Shown here: piece after piece, positions 1 to 9,849 of the stretch | Numbering within the stretch: the stretch's first letter is position 1 | Layout: every line of letters begins with the position of its first letter | Origin: Rhodocyclaceae bacterium | GTDB lineage: Bacteria; Pseudomonadota; Gammaproteobacteria; Burkholderiales; UBA3065 | Length of the DNA: 44,960 nt | Assembly (NCBI GenBank): GCA_018882975.1 | Contig: VEQZ01000007.1 | Location: 1-44,960 of the forward strand | Reading direction: 5' to 3' | Translations under genes and position numbers: made by a program | Notes under the pieces: generated by a model | What the model was told of the DNA's origin: nothing | The model's input: the letters and a program-made list of their open reading frames with translations, nothing else | Databases searched by the model: none

Positions 1-1
1 G

Positions 2-322
2 CCCAACGGCAAGCTGGTGGTGCGCTATCTTGGTGGCCGCCCGGACGAGGTGCCGGAGCGTTATGCCGCCGCCTCGCCGATCCGTCATGTCAGCGCCGAC
101 GACCCGCCGGTGTTCCTCTACCACGGCACCCTCGACGCCGTGGTGCCGGTGCACCATGCCACCGACTTCAAGGCGGCACTCGACCGTGCCGGCATTCGCA
201 ACGAACTCTACCTCGAGCGCGGTCGCGGCCACGTCGCCGCCTTCCTGCTCGATGGCGGCGCGGTGGCGGCGGCCATCGACTTCCTCGACCGCACCCTGTC
301 GGACCCGCCAGCCATCCGCTGA
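2..322 (+). CDS. alpha/beta hydrolase, C-terminal part (partial)
   Basis: This is the C-terminal 106 or so residues of a serine hydrolase of the prolyl-oligopeptidase/dienelactone-hydrolase type; the start lies left of the window. The open frame runs from the first bases without a start. Visible are the acidic catalytic segment GTLDAVVPV, where the Asp follows the strand 'PVFLYHGTLD', and the catalytic His region GRGHVAAF about 50 residues later, in the order and spacing of this fold. The nucleophile Ser is outside the window. Substrate cannot be told. It precedes rnpB by about 100 bases and is probably unrelated to the division cluster. Confidence 0.75.
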   Translation, partial: PNGKLVVRYLGGRPDEVPERYAAASPIRHVSADDPPVFLYHGTLDAVVPVHHATDFKAALDRAGIRNELYLERGRGHVAAFLLDGGAVAAAIDFLDRTLSDPPAIR

Positions 323-409
323 GGCAAGCTGCCCACCGGGCCGGATGGCGCCTCGCACCCCTCTGCCACCACGGTGAAGCCCGCCTCGGGGGCGCTCCCC
401 TGCGGCTGT

Positions 410-415
410 TAGAAT
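410..415 (+). promoter_or_regulatory. rnpB promoter -10 element
   Basis: TAGAAT ends six bases before the first base of the RNase P RNA P1 stem (422), the expected place for a -10 hexamer. No good -35 is seen 16-18 bases upstream. Bases 323-409 hold nothing else I can recognise. Confidence 0.5.
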
Positions 416-421
416 CGGGGC

Positions 422-790
422 GTGAAGTCGGCTGGACAGTCGCTGCACGGCTTGACCGTGTGGAGGAAAGTCCGGGCTCCGCAGAGCAGGATGCCGGCTA
501 ACGGCCGGACGTCGCGAGGCGATGGACAGGGCAACAGAAAGACACCGCCGAAGCACCCGCGAGGGCGCTGGCAAGGGTGAAATGGTGCGGTAAGAGCGCA
601 CCGCGGACGTGGCAACACGGACGGCACGGCAACCCCCATCCGGAGCAAGGCCAAATAGGGACGCCATGGTGTGGCTCGCACCGCGTCCGGGTAGGCTGCT
701 CGAGCCGGTCAGCAATGGCCGGCCCAGATGAATGACTGTCAGCGGCGGGTGACCGCCGCCCACAGAACCCGGCTTACAGGCCGACTTCAC
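422..790 (+). ncRNA. rnpB: RNase P RNA, bacterial class A
   Basis: This is the catalytic RNA of ribonuclease P, which removes 5' leaders from tRNA precursors. The conserved core is plain: GAGGAAAGTCCGGGCTCC near the 5' end (P3/P4 side), the GGGTGAAA and GTAAGAGCGCACCG segments in the middle, and CAGAACCCGGCTTACAGGCC near the 3' end. The ends were set by the P1 helix: GTGAAGTCGG at 422-431 pairs perfectly with CCGACTTCAC at 781-790. A short T run (793-796) follows, as in a factor-independent terminator. The length of about 369 nt is normal. rnpB immediately upstream of mraZ is a known order in Pseudomonas and relatives. Open frames on either strand through this RNA are not genes. Confidence 0.96.
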
Positions 791-919
791 ACTTTTATTC
801 CCACGACCCGCCGGACACCCCTGCGGGTCGGCGCAAGCCCTTGCAAAAAGCCCTTTCGCGACCCTGCGGGCTCGCCGTTTGAGCTCGCGCAAACCACCGC
901 AAAAACCCGGTCAACCGCC

Positions 920-948
920 TTGACCCGGTCTTGTCGCGTCCCTATAGT
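920..948 (+). promoter_or_regulatory. sigma-70 promoter of the mra/dcw operon
   Basis: TTGACC (920-925), a 17-base spacer and TATAGT (943-948) form a good sigma-70 promoter 60 bases upstream of mraZ. The -35 hexamer is also the right arm of an inverted repeat GGTCAA-CCGCC-TTGACC (909-925), and ACCCGGTC occurs twice around it, so a regulator could bind over the -35. The start point would be near 955. Bases 791-919 after rnpB contain nothing else recognised. Confidence 0.75.
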
Positions 949-981
949 GGGGAAAAGTGGCGTGCAGTGGGATTTTGTGGG
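947..981 (+). promoter_or_regulatory. MraZ box: four 10-bp-spaced GTGG repeats
   Basis: GTGG occurs at 947, 957, 967 and 977, exactly one helical turn apart (GTGGGG, GTGGCG, GTGGGA, GTGGGA with four-base spacers). MraZ is known to bind tandem TGGG-type repeats with this spacing upstream of its own gene. The array starts inside the -10 hexamer and covers the start point, so binding should repress the whole division operon. Autoregulation is inferred from family knowledge. Confidence 0.8.
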
Positions 982-1006
982 AAATCCTGGTGGCGTCGGG
1001 GGCGCG

Positions 1007-1447
1007 ATGTTTCGGGGTCTGACGAAACTCAATCTGGACAACAAAGGGCGTCTGGTCATGCCGGCCAGGCATCGTGCCGCCCTGCCCGCCGGTTCCGAAA
1101 GCCGCATCGTCGTCACGCTCGACCGCGACAACTGCCTGGTCATGTATCCGATGCCGGAGTGGAGCATGGTCGAAGCGCAGTTCACCCGCGTCGGCATGGA
1201 CCCCAAGGTGGTCATGCTCAAGCGCCTGGTCATCGGCCATGCCGAGGAACTCGACATCGACAGCACCGGGCGCGTGCTGCTGCCGCCCCTGCTGCGCGAG
1301 ATCGCCGGTCTGGAGAAGACGGTGATGATGGTTGGCCAGGGCAACAAGCTCGAGATCTGGTCGGAGACGCGCTGGACGCAGGCGCGCGATGCCACCCTCG
1401 CCCTGCCGGTCAGCGAGTGGCCGGCCGACATGAACTTCGTCCTGTGA
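1007..1447 (+). CDS. mraZ: transcriptional regulator MraZ
   Basis: This 146-residue protein is the repressor of the division and cell-wall cluster. It carries two SpoVT/AbrB-like halves: residues 1-50 with '[14 protein letters not shown]' and residues 75-125 with '[14 protein letters not shown]', the paired DxxGR motifs of MraZ that place the DNA-binding loops. The ATG at 1007 gives the conserved N terminus MFRG and follows the four-repeat MraZ box. The open frame extends upstream through the promoter and rnpB but that part is not coding. It overlaps rsmH by four bases (GTGA). Length agrees with the family (about 150). Confidence 0.95.
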   Translation: MFRGLTKLNLDNKGRLVMPARHRAALPAGSESRIVVTLDRDNCLVMYPMPEWSMVEAQFTRVGMDPKVVMLKRLVIGHAEELDIDSTGRVLLPPLLREIAGLEKTVMMVGQGNKLEIWSETRWTQARDATLALPVSEWPADMNFVL

Positions 1448-2379
1448 GCGCGGCACATGTCCCGGTCCTGCTCAACGAAGCCCTCGACGCCCTGCGGATC
1501 GGCCCGGCCGCCGTCTGTGTCGATGCCACCTTCGGTCGCGGCGGCCACAGCCGCGCCATCCTGCAGCGCCTCGGCCCGCACGGCCGCCTGCTCGCCCTCG
1601 ACCGCGACCCGGCTGCTGTCGCGGCGGCCGCAAGCATCGCCGACCCGCGCTTTTGCATCGTCCACGCGCCGTTCTCCCACCTCGGGCCAGTGCTCGATGA
1701 ACGGGGCGTTTCCCGCATCGACGCCCTGTTGCTGGACGTCGGCATCTCGTCCCCGCAGATCGACGACCCACAGCGGGGTTTCAGTTTTCGCCACGACGGC
1801 CCGCTCGACATGCGCATGGACCCCACGCGCGGAACGAGCGCAGCCCGGTGGCTCGAGGAGGTAGAGGAAGATGAACTGGCACACGTCATCCGTACATACG
1901 GAGAAGAGCGGTTTGCTCGGCCGGTTGCGCGTGCGATTGTCGCGGCGCGCCAGACGGGCGCGATCACACGCACCCGGCAGCTTGCGCAGGTCGTCGCTGC
2001 GGCGGTACGCCAGCGCGAGCCCGGCCAGGACCCAGCCACCCGCACCTTTCAGGCCATACGCATTCATGTCAACCGCGAACTCGAGGAACTGGAAGCGGCA
2101 CTCGGGCAGGGTCTGCACCACCTTGCGCCTGGAGGACGACTGGTGGCCATCGCGTTCCACTCGCTGGAAGACCGGCTCGTGAAGCAGTTCATCCGTCGCC
2201 ACAGCACGGTGCCGGATGAACTCGCGCGGCTGCCGCTGCGCGAGGACCAACTGCCGCCGCGGCCGCTGGTGGCGGTCGGGCGCGCGATCAAGCCGTCGGC
2301 AGCGGAGGTCGCCGCCAATCCGCGCGCGCGCAGCGCCGTGATGCGGGTCGCCGAACGCGTGGCGGGAGTCGCAGCGTGA
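1444..2379 (+). CDS. rsmH: 16S rRNA (cytosine1402-N4)-methyltransferase
   Basis: RsmH (MraW) uses S-adenosylmethionine to methylate N4 of C1402 in the decoding centre of 16S rRNA. The 311-residue protein starts [13 protein letters not shown] and has the SAM motif [10 protein letters not shown] near residue 30, the family block [11 protein letters not shown], then [17 protein letters not shown], and near the end [13 protein letters not shown], all hallmarks. The start is GTG at 1444, overlapping the mraZ stop; no better start lies inside. It ends in a GTGA overlap with ftsL, so the set is translationally coupled. Confidence 0.95.
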   Translation: MSAAHVPVLLNEALDALRIGPAAVCVDATFGRGGHSRAILQRLGPHGRLLALDRDPAAVAAAASIADPRFCIVHAPFSHLGPVLDERGVSRIDALLLDVGISSPQIDDPQRGFSFRHDGPLDMRMDPTRGTSAARWLEEVEEDELAHVIRTYGEERFARPVARAIVAARQTGAITRTRQLAQVVAAAVRQREPGQDPATRTFQAIRIHVNRELEELEAALGQGLHHLAPGGRLVAIAFHSLEDRLVKQFIRRHSTVPDELARLPLREDQLPPRPLVAVGRAIKPSAAEVAANPRARSAVMRVAERVAGVAA

Positions 2380-2684
2380 GCGTGCTGCACATCTGGCTGC
2401 TGCTGGCGCTGCTGGGCAGCGCCATCGCCGTGGTCATGACCCAGCACGAGGCCCGCAGCCTGTACATCCGTCTGCACGAGATGCAGGAGCAGACGCGCAA
2501 GCTCGAGGTCGAGCACACCGAGCTGCAGCTCGCCCAGAGCACCCTGTCGGCCAATGCCCGGGTGGAAAGCGTGGCCCGCGAGCGACTCGGCATGGTGTTT
2601 CCGGCCGGCACGCAGGTTCACCCGCTTGGCGCGGCGGGCGCGGATGCCAAGGCTGCGGCCCCGGCCGCCGGAGGTGCGCCTTGA
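2376..2684 (+). CDS. ftsL: cell division protein FtsL
   Basis: A small bitopic division protein, 102 residues, that forms a coiled-coil complex with FtsB and FtsQ and helps activate FtsW/FtsI at the septum. The sequence shows a short cytoplasmic tail, one membrane segment (about 4-20, '[18 protein letters not shown]'), then a heptad-like stretch rich in Glu and Leu (about 26-62), and the '[13 protein letters not shown]' end typical of FtsL. The identity rests on this shape plus its place between rsmH and ftsI. Start GTG 2376 overlaps the rsmH stop, and its own stop overlaps the TTG start of ftsI. Confidence 0.9.
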   Translation: MSVLHIWLLLALLGSAIAVVMTQHEARSLYIRLHEMQEQTRKLEVEHTELQLAQSTLSANARVESVARERLGMVFPAGTQVHPLGAAGADAKAAAPAAGGAP

Positions 2685-4468
2685 ACACGCCGCATCCCGC
2701 CCTCGCGCTGCGTCTCAAGCCGTGGCGGGCGCACGTCATCCTCGGCCTGTTCGGGCTGGCGGTGGTCGGTCTGGTGGCACGCGCCGCGTGGCTGGCGAGC
2801 GTGCAGAACGACTTCCTGCAGGCGCAGGCCGACCGCCGGGTGCAGACCGCGCTGGCCATCCCGGCGCACCGCGGACGCATCGTCGACCGCCGCGGCGGCC
2901 CCCTTGCGATCAGCATGCCGACCGTGTCGGTGACCGCCAACCCGCGTCACGTCAAGCTCAAGCCCGGCCAGCTCGAACGGCTCGCCAACGCCCTCGACGT
3001 GCCGGCGCCACGCCTGCAGGCACAGCTCGACGACACCCGGCAGGGCTTTGTCTACCTGCGCCAGCGCCTGGGCGAAGCGGAAGCCGACCGGGTGCGCGCA
3101 CTCGGCATCGCCGGCCTTGGCTTTGAGACCGACTTCCGCCGCCACTATCCGGCGGGCCAAGAGACCGGGCATCTGGTGGGTTTCACCGGCCGCGAGGGCA
3201 ATCGCAGCGACGTCGGCCGCGCCGGTATCGAACGTGCCTTCGACCGCGAACTGGGTGGCATCGACGGGCAGCGCGTCGGCTTGCGCAACAGCCGCGGCCA
3301 GATCGTCGATGATGCGCGCAGCGTATTGCCGCCGCAGCACGGCCGCGACCTCGCGCTGGCGATCGACCGCGACCTGCAGTACATCGCCTTCCGCGAACTG
3401 CGCGAGGCGGTGGTGCGCAACAAGGCGCGCGGTGGTGGCGTGGTGATGCTCGACGCGCGCACCGGCGAGGTGCTGGCGATGGCCAATTATCCGGCCTACG
3501 ACCCCAACAGCGACGAACGCGCCGACCCTGAACGCACGCGCAACCGCACCGTCGTCGACCTTTATGAACCCGGCTCGACGATGAAACCGTTCACCGCCGC
3601 CATGGCGCTGGAAGAAGGAGTGGTGGAGCCCGACTCGAAGATCGACACCGGCGACGGCACCTTCAGGATCGGCAAGCACACCATCAAGGACACCCACCAC
3701 ACCACGCGCTTCATGACGGTGACCGACATCATCCGGCAGTCGAGCAACGTCGGCTCGCTGAAGATGGCGCTGCAGGTCCAGCCGGCCCGCCACTGGGAAT
3801 ACCTGCACCGTTTCGGCTTCGGTGTGGCGCCCGGCTCCGGCTTCCCCGGCGAGGTCGCCGGTATGGTGCGGCCGTGGAAGGCTTGGAAACCAGTCGACCA
3901 GGTGGTGATGTCCTACGGCAACGGCGTGGCGGTCAGTCTGCTGCAGATGGCGCGCGCCTACCTGGTGTTCGCGCGCGACGGCGACCTGATCCCGGTCCGG
4001 CTCACGCGCGACGCCGGCGAGCCGCAGGGCGAGCGCGTGATCTCGAGCGAGACCGCGCGTCAGGTGCGCGCCATGCTCGAGTCGGTGACGCAGAAGGGCG
4101 GCACCGCCACCGCGGCGGCGGTGGCGGGCTACCGCACCGCCGGCAAGACCGGCACCGCCCGCAAGATCCGCGAGGGCGGCGGTTATGGCCGCAACTACAT
4201 CGCCTCCTTCGTCGGTTTTGCGCCGGCCAGCGCACCGCGCTACGTGCTGGCGGTGATGGTCGACGACCCGCAGGCTGGCGCCATCTTTGGCGGTCAGGTA
4301 GCAGCGCCGGTCTTCTCGCGGGTGATGGGCGAGGCGCTACGGTTGCACGGCGTGCCGCGCGACGACACCGCCCCGGTGTGGGTCGAGAACCAGCCGTGGC
4401 CAGTTCCCGAACCGGCGGCGCCACCCAAGACCGTGGTGCGGATGGCGGCGCAGGACCCACCCCGATGA
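2681..4468 (+). CDS. ftsI: septal peptidoglycan transpeptidase FtsI (PBP3)
   Basis: Class B penicillin-binding protein that crosslinks septal peptidoglycan with FtsW. 595 residues. A membrane anchor is at about 14-40, a PBP dimerisation/pedestal domain at about 55-220, and the transpeptidase domain at about 255-570. Active-site motifs are all present: Ser299 in GSTMK (Lys302), the SSN triad, and KTGTARK. The start is TTG 2681, which overlaps the ftsL stop (TTGA); this is a weak start but keeps the coupled arrangement and the cytoplasmic tail before the anchor. It overlaps murE by four bases. Confidence 0.95.
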   Translation: MNTPHPALALRLKPWRAHVILGLFGLAVVGLVARAAWLASVQNDFLQAQADRRVQTALAIPAHRGRIVDRRGGPLAISMPTVSVTANPRHVKLKPGQLERLANALDVPAPRLQAQLDDTRQGFVYLRQRLGEAEADRVRALGIAGLGFETDFRRHYPAGQETGHLVGFTGREGNRSDVGRAGIERAFDRELGGIDGQRVGLRNSRGQIVDDARSVLPPQHGRDLALAIDRDLQYIAFRELREAVVRNKARGGGVVMLDARTGEVLAMANYPAYDPNSDERADPERTRNRTVVDLYEPGSTMKPFTAAMALEEGVVEPDSKIDTGDGTFRIGKHTIKDTHHTTRFMTVTDIIRQSSNVGSLKMALQVQPARHWEYLHRFGFGVAPGSGFPGEVAGMVRPWKAWKPVDQVVMSYGNGVAVSLLQMARAYLVFARDGDLIPVRLTRDAGEPQGERVISSETARQVRAMLESVTQKGGTATAAAVAGYRTAGKTGTARKIREGGGYGRNYIASFVGFAPASAPRYVLAVMVDDPQAGAIFGGQVAAPVFSRVMGEALRLHGVPRDDTAPVWVENQPWPVPEPAAPPKTVVRMAAQDPPR

Positions 4469-5955
4469 ACCCGCCCTCCCACCCGAGTCAACCGAGCGGA
4501 CGCCCCGACTTCGATCGGGGCTTCGTCCATGGCATGGGCCTGGCTGGCCGTCGCCTGCGCGTCGACAGCCGATTGGTGCAGCCGGGCGACGTGTTCGCCG
4601 CGCTGCCCGGCCACCGGGTAGATGGTCGACAGTTCATCGCTGACGCGGTCGCGGCCGGGGCCGCCGCCGTGCTCTGGGACCCGGCCGACATCGAGGCGCC
4701 GCGACTCCACATCCCCCACCAGCCGGTGCCCGACCTTGCCTGGCGGCTCGGCTGGATCGCCGCCGAGATCGCCGGCCACCCCGGCCGACCGCTCTGGACC
4801 GTCGGCATCACCGGCACCAACGGCAAGACCACCTGCAGCCACTGGCTGGCGCGCGGCCTCACCCGCGGCGGGCGGCGCTGCGGGCGAATTGGCACGCTCG
4901 GCTACGGCCTCGACACGCTCACGCCCCTGCCCAACACCACGCCCGACGGCGCCGTGCTGCAGGACATCCTCGGCGCATTGCGGCACGACGGCGCCGCGGC
5001 GGTGGCGATGGAAGTGTCCAGCCACGGCCTGGCGCAGGGTCGCGTGCATGGCGTCGAGTTCGACGTCGCCGTGTTCACCAACCTCACCCGTGACCACCTC
5101 GACTTCCATGGCTCGCTCGAGGCCTACGGCCAAGCCAAGGCGCGGCTGTTCCATTGGGACGGCCTGCAGCACGCCGTGGTGGTGACCAACCAAGACTTCG
5201 GCGCGCGACTCGCCGACAGCATCGACCGCAGCCGTACCGAGGTGATCACCGTCGGCCGCCGTGCCGAAGTACGTGCCGAGGGCGTGCGCGCCAGCGCCGA
5301 GGGGCTGGCCTTCCGCTTCGCCTCACCGTGGGGCAGCGCCGAGGTGCGCGCGCCGGTGGTCGGGCTGTTCAATGTCGACAATCTCTGCTGCGTGCTCGCC
5401 ACCCTGCTGGTCTCGGGTGTGCCGCTCGAAACAGCGGTGGCCGCCGCGGCGGAATTTTTGCCGGTCGATGGCCGCATGCAGGTGCTGCGCGGCGGCAGCG
5501 GCCCGACAGTGGTGGTCGACTACGCGCACACCCCCGATGCGCTCGAGCAGACCTTGGCCAGCCTGCGCCCGAGCCTGGCAGCCGGCGCGCGCCTGCATTG
5601 CGTGTTCGGCTGCGGCGGCGACCGCGACCCTGGCAAGCGCCCGCTGATGGGCGAGGTCGCCGCGCGTCTGGCCGACCGCGTGGTGCTGACCAGCGACAAC
5701 CCGCGCTCCGAGCATCCGGCGGCCATCCTCGACGCCATCCGCGCCGGCATCGTCAGTGCCTGCGAACTGCGGGTCGAGCCCGACCGCGCGCGTGCCATCG
5801 CGCTCGCCATCGCCGATGCGCACGCCGGCGACATCGTATTGCTGGCCGGCAAGGGCCATGAGACGACGCAGGAGATCGCCGGGCACAAGTTCCCCTTCAG
5901 CGATGTCGCCCACGCGCGCGCCGCGCTCGACGCCCGGCAACGGAGTGCCGCATGA
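4465..5955 (+). CDS. murE: UDP-MurNAc-L-Ala-D-Glu:meso-DAP ligase
   Basis: MurE adds the third residue of the stem peptide in the cytoplasm using ATP. 496 residues. The P-loop is GTNGKTT (117-123), the 'EVSSHGLAQGR' and 'TNLTRDHLDFHG' blocks are standard, and the DNPR motif (411-414, in TSDNPRSEHP) is the signature for meso-diaminopimelate rather than lysine. The ATG at 4465 overlaps the ftsI stop. The frame is open for about 200 codons upstream, but that lies antiphase inside ftsI and is not coding. It couples to murF by ATGA. Confidence 0.95.
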   Translation: MNPPSHPSQPSGRPDFDRGFVHGMGLAGRRLRVDSRLVQPGDVFAALPGHRVDGRQFIADAVAAGAAAVLWDPADIEAPRLHIPHQPVPDLAWRLGWIAAEIAGHPGRPLWTVGITGTNGKTTCSHWLARGLTRGGRRCGRIGTLGYGLDTLTPLPNTTPDGAVLQDILGALRHDGAAAVAMEVSSHGLAQGRVHGVEFDVAVFTNLTRDHLDFHGSLEAYGQAKARLFHWDGLQHAVVVTNQDFGARLADSIDRSRTEVITVGRRAEVRAEGVRASAEGLAFRFASPWGSAEVRAPVVGLFNVDNLCCVLATLLVSGVPLETAVAAAAEFLPVDGRMQVLRGGSGPTVVVDYAHTPDALEQTLASLRPSLAAGARLHCVFGCGGDRDPGKRPLMGEVAARLADRVVLTSDNPRSEHPAAILDAIRAGIVSACELRVEPDRARAIALAIADAHAGDIVLLAGKGHETTQEIAGHKFPFSDVAHARAALDARQRSAA

Positions 5956-7391
5956 CCCAGTGCCACGTGGTCGCCACCCGCTTCCGCCTCGCCACCCTGG
6001 CTGCCGACTGCGGCGGACGCCTGCTCGGCGAGGATGTCGACATCGCTCGCGTGCACACCGACACCCGCAGCATCGCCACCGGGGACCTGTTCGTCGCGCT
6101 GCGTGGCGAGCGCTTCGACGGCAACCTGTTTGCTGCCCAAGCCTTGCAGGCAGGCGCGGTGGCGGCGCTGGTCGAGCGCGAGGACGCGCTGCCGGCCGGG
6201 GCCAGCGGCATCGTCGTCGCGGATGCCCGTCGCGCGCTCGGCGCCATCGCCCGCGCCCACCGTCACCGCATTGCGCCGAAGGTGCTGGCGGTGACCGGCA
6301 GCAACGGCAAGACCACGGTCAAGGAGATGCTCGCCGCCATCCTGCGCCACGTGCATGGCGAGGCGGCGGTGCTGGCCACCGAAGGCAACCTCAACAACGA
6401 CATCGGCCTGCCGCTCACCCTGCTTCGGCTCGAGCCGCAGCACCAATTCGCGGTATGCGAGATGGGCATGAACCACACCGGCGAGATCGCCTCGCTGTGC
6501 GGCATCGCCGAGCCGGACATCGCCGTCATCAACAACGCCGGCACCGCGCACCTCGAGAACCTCGGCTCGCTTGAGGGCATCGCGCGCGCCAAGGGCGAGA
6601 TCGTGCAGGGATTGGGCAGCGCCGGCATCGCCGTGCTGCCGCAGACCGACCGCTGGCTGGCGCTGTGGCAGCATTTCGCCGACGCGCGCACGGCCTTGAC
6701 TTTCGGCCTCGACCCGGCGGCGCAGGTGAGCGGTACCGTCACCGGCGACACGGACGGTGCCGTGACCGTATCCCACGCCGGCGCCACCGCCACCTGCCGC
6801 CTCGCCATTCCCGGCCGCCACAACGCCCACAACGCCTGCGCCGCGGTCGCCGCCGCCCTTGCCGCGGGGGTGGGTCTGGCGGACGCGGTGACCGCGCTGG
6901 AGGGCTTCGGCGGCGCCAAGGGGCGCTTGCAGGTCAAGCGCGCGGCCAACGGCGCGACGCTGATCGACGACACCTACAACGCCAACCCCGACTCGATGGA
7001 GGCCGCCATCGCCGTGCTGGCCGGGCGGGCGCAGCCGCGCATTCTGGTGCTCGGCGACATGGGCGAACTCGGCCCGGACGAAGCCGCGCTGCACCGCGAG
7101 GTCGGCGCGGCGGCACGGGCCGCCGGTCTCGAGTGCCTGCTCGTCACCGGCGAGCTGTCGCGCCACATGGTCGCCGGTTTCGGTGCCGGTGCCGAACACT
7201 TCGCCAGCCACGCCGCACTGATCGACGCGCTGCGGGCACGCCTGACTCCCGCCACCACGGCGCTGGTCAAGGGCTCGCGCTTCATGCGCATGGAACAAGT
7301 AGTCGAGGCGCTGGCCGCGCCCGCCGACGATGGCGCGACGGGCAGTGCCATAGCACCCGGCATCACCCGCAAGGAGGCCGCATGCTGCTGA
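5952..7391 (+). CDS. murF: UDP-MurNAc-tripeptide:D-Ala-D-Ala ligase
   Basis: MurF attaches the D-Ala-D-Ala dipeptide to complete UDP-MurNAc-pentapeptide. 479 residues in the usual three Mur-ligase domains: an N-terminal UDP-binding part with '[19 protein letters not shown]', a central ATPase with GSNGKTT (116-122), '[16 protein letters not shown]' and '[13 protein letters not shown]', and a C-terminal domain with '[15 protein letters not shown]'. ATG 5952 overlaps the murE stop; the 3' end overlaps mraY by ten bases. Confidence 0.95.
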   Translation: MTQCHVVATRFRLATLAADCGGRLLGEDVDIARVHTDTRSIATGDLFVALRGERFDGNLFAAQALQAGAVAALVEREDALPAGASGIVVADARRALGAIARAHRHRIAPKVLAVTGSNGKTTVKEMLAAILRHVHGEAAVLATEGNLNNDIGLPLTLLRLEPQHQFAVCEMGMNHTGEIASLCGIAEPDIAVINNAGTAHLENLGSLEGIARAKGEIVQGLGSAGIAVLPQTDRWLALWQHFADARTALTFGLDPAAQVSGTVTGDTDGAVTVSHAGATATCRLAIPGRHNAHNACAAVAAALAAGVGLADAVTALEGFGGAKGRLQVKRAANGATLIDDTYNANPDSMEAAIAVLAGRAQPRILVLGDMGELGPDEAALHREVGAAARAAGLECLLVTGELSRHMVAGFGAGAEHFASHAALIDALRARLTPATTALVKGSRFMRMEQVVEALAAPADDGATGSAIAPGITRKEAACC

Positions 7392-8467
7392 TCCTCGCCC
7401 AGTGGCTCGCCGAGGACATCGGCGCCTTCCGCGTCTTCAGCTACCTGACCCTGCGCGCCGTGCTGGCCTGCATGACGGCGCTGCTCATCTGCTTCTGGGC
7501 CGGGCCGGCGGTCATCCGCAAGCTCACCGCCATGAAATTCGGCCAAGCGGTGCGCGACGACGGCCCGCAGACCCACCTGGTCAAGCAGGGTACGCCGACC
7601 ATGGGCGGCGCGCTGATCCTCATCGCCATCGCCGGCGCCACCCTGCTATGGGGCGACCTCTCCAACCGCTTCGTCTGGCTGGTGCTGCTGGTCACCCTGG
7701 GTTTTGGCGTGGTCGGCTGGGTCGATGACTACCGCAAGGTGGTCCGCCGCGACCCCAAGGGTCTGGCAAGCCGCTGGAAGTACTTCTGGCAGAGCGTCAT
7801 CGGCCTCGCGGCGGCGGCCTTCCTCGCCTTCTCCAGCACCCTGCCGGCGCAGACCGACTTCATCGTGCCCTTCTTCAAGACGGTGGCTTTCCCGCTCGGC
7901 TCGGCGGGCTTCCTCGTGCTCACCTACTTCGTCATCGTCGGCACCAGCAACGCCGTCAACCTCACCGATGGTCTGGACGGCCTGGCGATCATGCCCACGG
8001 TGATGGTCGGCAGCGCGCTCGGCGTGTTCGCCTACGTCGTCGGCAACGCGGTCTTCTCCAAGTATCTGGGCTTCCCCTACATCCCGGGCGCCGGCGAACT
8101 GCTGGTGCTGTGCGCGGCGACGGCCGGCGCCGGGCTCGGTTTCCTCTGGTTCAACGCCTACCCCGCCGAGGTCTTCATGGGTGATGTGGGCGCGCTGGCG
8201 CTGGGCGCCATGCTCGGCACCATCGCCGTCATCGTGCGCCAGGAGATCGTGCTCTTCATCATGGGTGGCGTGTTCGTCGTCGAGACGCTGTCGGTGATGA
8301 TCCAGGTCGCATCCTTCAAGCTGACCGGCAAGCGCGTCTTCCGCATGGCGCCGCTGCACCACCACTACGAGCTCAAGGGCTGGAAGGAGACGCAGGTGGT
8401 GGTGCGCTTCTGGATCATCACCATGATGCTGGTGCTGGTCGGTCTCTCCACGCTCAAGCTGAGGTGA
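7382..8467 (+). CDS. mraY: phospho-MurNAc-pentapeptide transferase MraY
   Basis: Inner-membrane enzyme that transfers phospho-MurNAc-pentapeptide to undecaprenyl phosphate, forming lipid I. 361 residues with about ten membrane segments. Signatures seen are '[13 protein letters not shown]', the Asp pair in 'GWVDDYRKV', '[13 protein letters not shown]', '[18 protein letters not shown]' and the C-terminal '[12 protein letters not shown]', the metal- and nucleotide-binding loops of the family. The ATG at 7382 is preceded by AAGGAGG, an excellent ribosome binding site inside the murF end. Confidence 0.96.
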   Translation: MLLILAQWLAEDIGAFRVFSYLTLRAVLACMTALLICFWAGPAVIRKLTAMKFGQAVRDDGPQTHLVKQGTPTMGGALILIAIAGATLLWGDLSNRFVWLVLLVTLGFGVVGWVDDYRKVVRRDPKGLASRWKYFWQSVIGLAAAAFLAFSSTLPAQTDFIVPFFKTVAFPLGSAGFLVLTYFVIVGTSNAVNLTDGLDGLAIMPTVMVGSALGVFAYVVGNAVFSKYLGFPYIPGAGELLVLCAATAGAGLGFLWFNAYPAEVFMGDVGALALGAMLGTIAVIVRQEIVLFIMGGVFVVETLSVMIQVASFKLTGKRVFRMAPLHHHYELKGWKETQVVVRFWIITMMLVLVGLSTLKLR

Positions 8468-8469
8468 CC

Positions 8470-9849
8470 ATGCCACTGCGCGAACAGACCGTCCTCGTTC
8501 TTGGCCTCGGCGACACCGGGCTCTCCATGGTGCGCTGGCTGCGCGGCGCCGGCGCCAGCGTGCGGGTGGCCGACAGCCGCCAGGACCCGCCGCATCTTCG
8601 TACGCTGCAGCAGGAATTCCCCGACGTCCGCGGCGACTACGGGCCCTTCCACGAATCGAGTTTTGCCGACATCGACTTGATCGCCCTGAGCCCCGGCGTA
8701 CCGCTGGCCGAGCCGCTGGTGCAGGACGCGGTGCGGCGCGGCATCCCGGTCACCGGCGACGTCGAACTGTTCACCCGCGCGCTCAACAAGTACTTCCCGC
8801 GCGTGCGATTGATCGCCATCACCGGTTCCAACGGCAAGAGCACGGTGACCAGCATGGTCGGCGAGATGTGCGTCAAAGCCGGCTTCAACACCGTGGTGGC
8901 CGGCAACATCGGCCTGCCGGTGCTCGACGCGCTGGGCAAGGTGCTGGCCGGCGGCGAGAAACCGGACCTGTTCGTGCTCGAACTCTCCAGCTTCCAGTTG
9001 GAGACCACGCGCCACCTCTACCCCGACGCAGCCACCGTCCTCAATATCTCCGAGGACCACATGGACCGCTACCCGAGCCTCGAGGCCTACGCTGCGGTCA
9101 AGTCGCGCATCTTCAATGGCGAAGGCGTGCAGGTGATCAACCGCGACGACCCGCGCGTCGATCGCATGGCGCTGTCGGGGCGGCGCGTCTGGACCTTCAC
9201 CCGCAACGCGCCGGTGTCGCCAAGCGATTTCGGCCTCGCCGAGGTCGACGGCGAGTTGGTGCTGGCGCAAGGCAGCCGGGTGTTGCTGCGCGCCGCGGAG
9301 TTGCGCGTGACCGGCCTGCACAACGCCACCAATGCGCTGGCGGCATTCGCCCTGTGCCGCGCGCTCGATATGCCGGAAGGCCCTCTGCTCAGCGCGCTGC
9401 GCGAGTTCCGCGGTCTGGCGCACCGCGTCGAGCGCGTCGCCGAAGTGGCCGGCGTGACCTATTACGACGACTCCAAGGGCACCAACGTCGGCGCCACGGT
9501 GGCTGCACTCGAGGGCTTCGACCGGCCGGTGGTGCTGATCGCCGGCGGCGATGGCAAGGGCCAGGACTTTGCGCCGCTGGCCGGCCCGGTGCGCACGCGG
9601 GCCCGCGCCGTGGTGCTGATCGGCCGCGATGCGCCGGCCCTCGAGGCCGCCTTGCGTGGCACCGGCGTCCCCCTGCAGCGCGCCGACAGCCTGCCGGACG
9701 CGGTGCGCCACTGTGCCGCCGCCGCCCGGCCGGGCGACGCCGTGCTGCTGTCGCCAGCCTGCGCCAGCCTCGACATGTTCCGCAATTACGCCCACCGCGC
9801 CGAGGTGTTCATCGACGCGGTGCGCCGCCTGCCGGGAGCGCGCGCATGA
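8470..9849 (+). CDS. murD: UDP-MurNAc-L-Ala:D-Glu ligase
   Basis: MurD adds D-glutamate, the second residue of the stem peptide. About 459 residues. The N-terminal Rossmann part has 'VLVLGLGDTGLSMVRWL' and 'ALSPGVPL', the ATP loop is GSNGKST (119-125), followed by 'AGNIGLPVLD', 'ELSSFQLETT', 'NISEDHMDRY' and 'YYDDSKGTNVGAT', all standard. Two starts are possible: GTG at 8464 overlapping the mraY stop, or ATG at 8470. I chose ATG because GAGG ends five bases before it. It overlaps ftsW by four bases. Confidence 0.94.
   Translation: MPLREQTVLVLGLGDTGLSMVRWLRGAGASVRVADSRQDPPHLRTLQQEFPDVRGDYGPFHESSFADIDLIALSPGVPLAEPLVQDAVRRGIPVTGDVELFTRALNKYFPRVRLIAITGSNGKSTVTSMVGEMCVKAGFNTVVAGNIGLPVLDALGKVLAGGEKPDLFVLELSSFQLETTRHLYPDAATVLNISEDHMDRYPSLEAYAAVKSRIFNGEGVQVINRDDPRVDRMALSGRRVWTFTRNAPVSPSDFGLAEVDGELVLAQGSRVLLRAAELRVTGLHNATNALAAFALCRALDMPEGPLLSALREFRGLAHRVERVAEVAGVTYYDDSKGTNVGATVAALEGFDRPVVLIAGGDGKGQDFAPLAGPVRTRARAVVLIGRDAPALEAALRGTGVPLQRADSLPDAVRHCAAAARPGDAVLLSPACASLDMFRNYAHRAEVFIDAVRRLPGARA

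Noticed and set aside
409..1456. Open frames on both strands over rnpB and the mraZ leader
   Set aside because: They are explained by high GC; the RNA structure and the MraZ box account for the sequence, and the frames carry no family motifs.
5520..7298. Very long minus-strand open frames through the mur genes
   Set aside because: Typical antisense shadows of GC-rich coding DNA; the products are Arg/His/Gly rich with no domain pattern.
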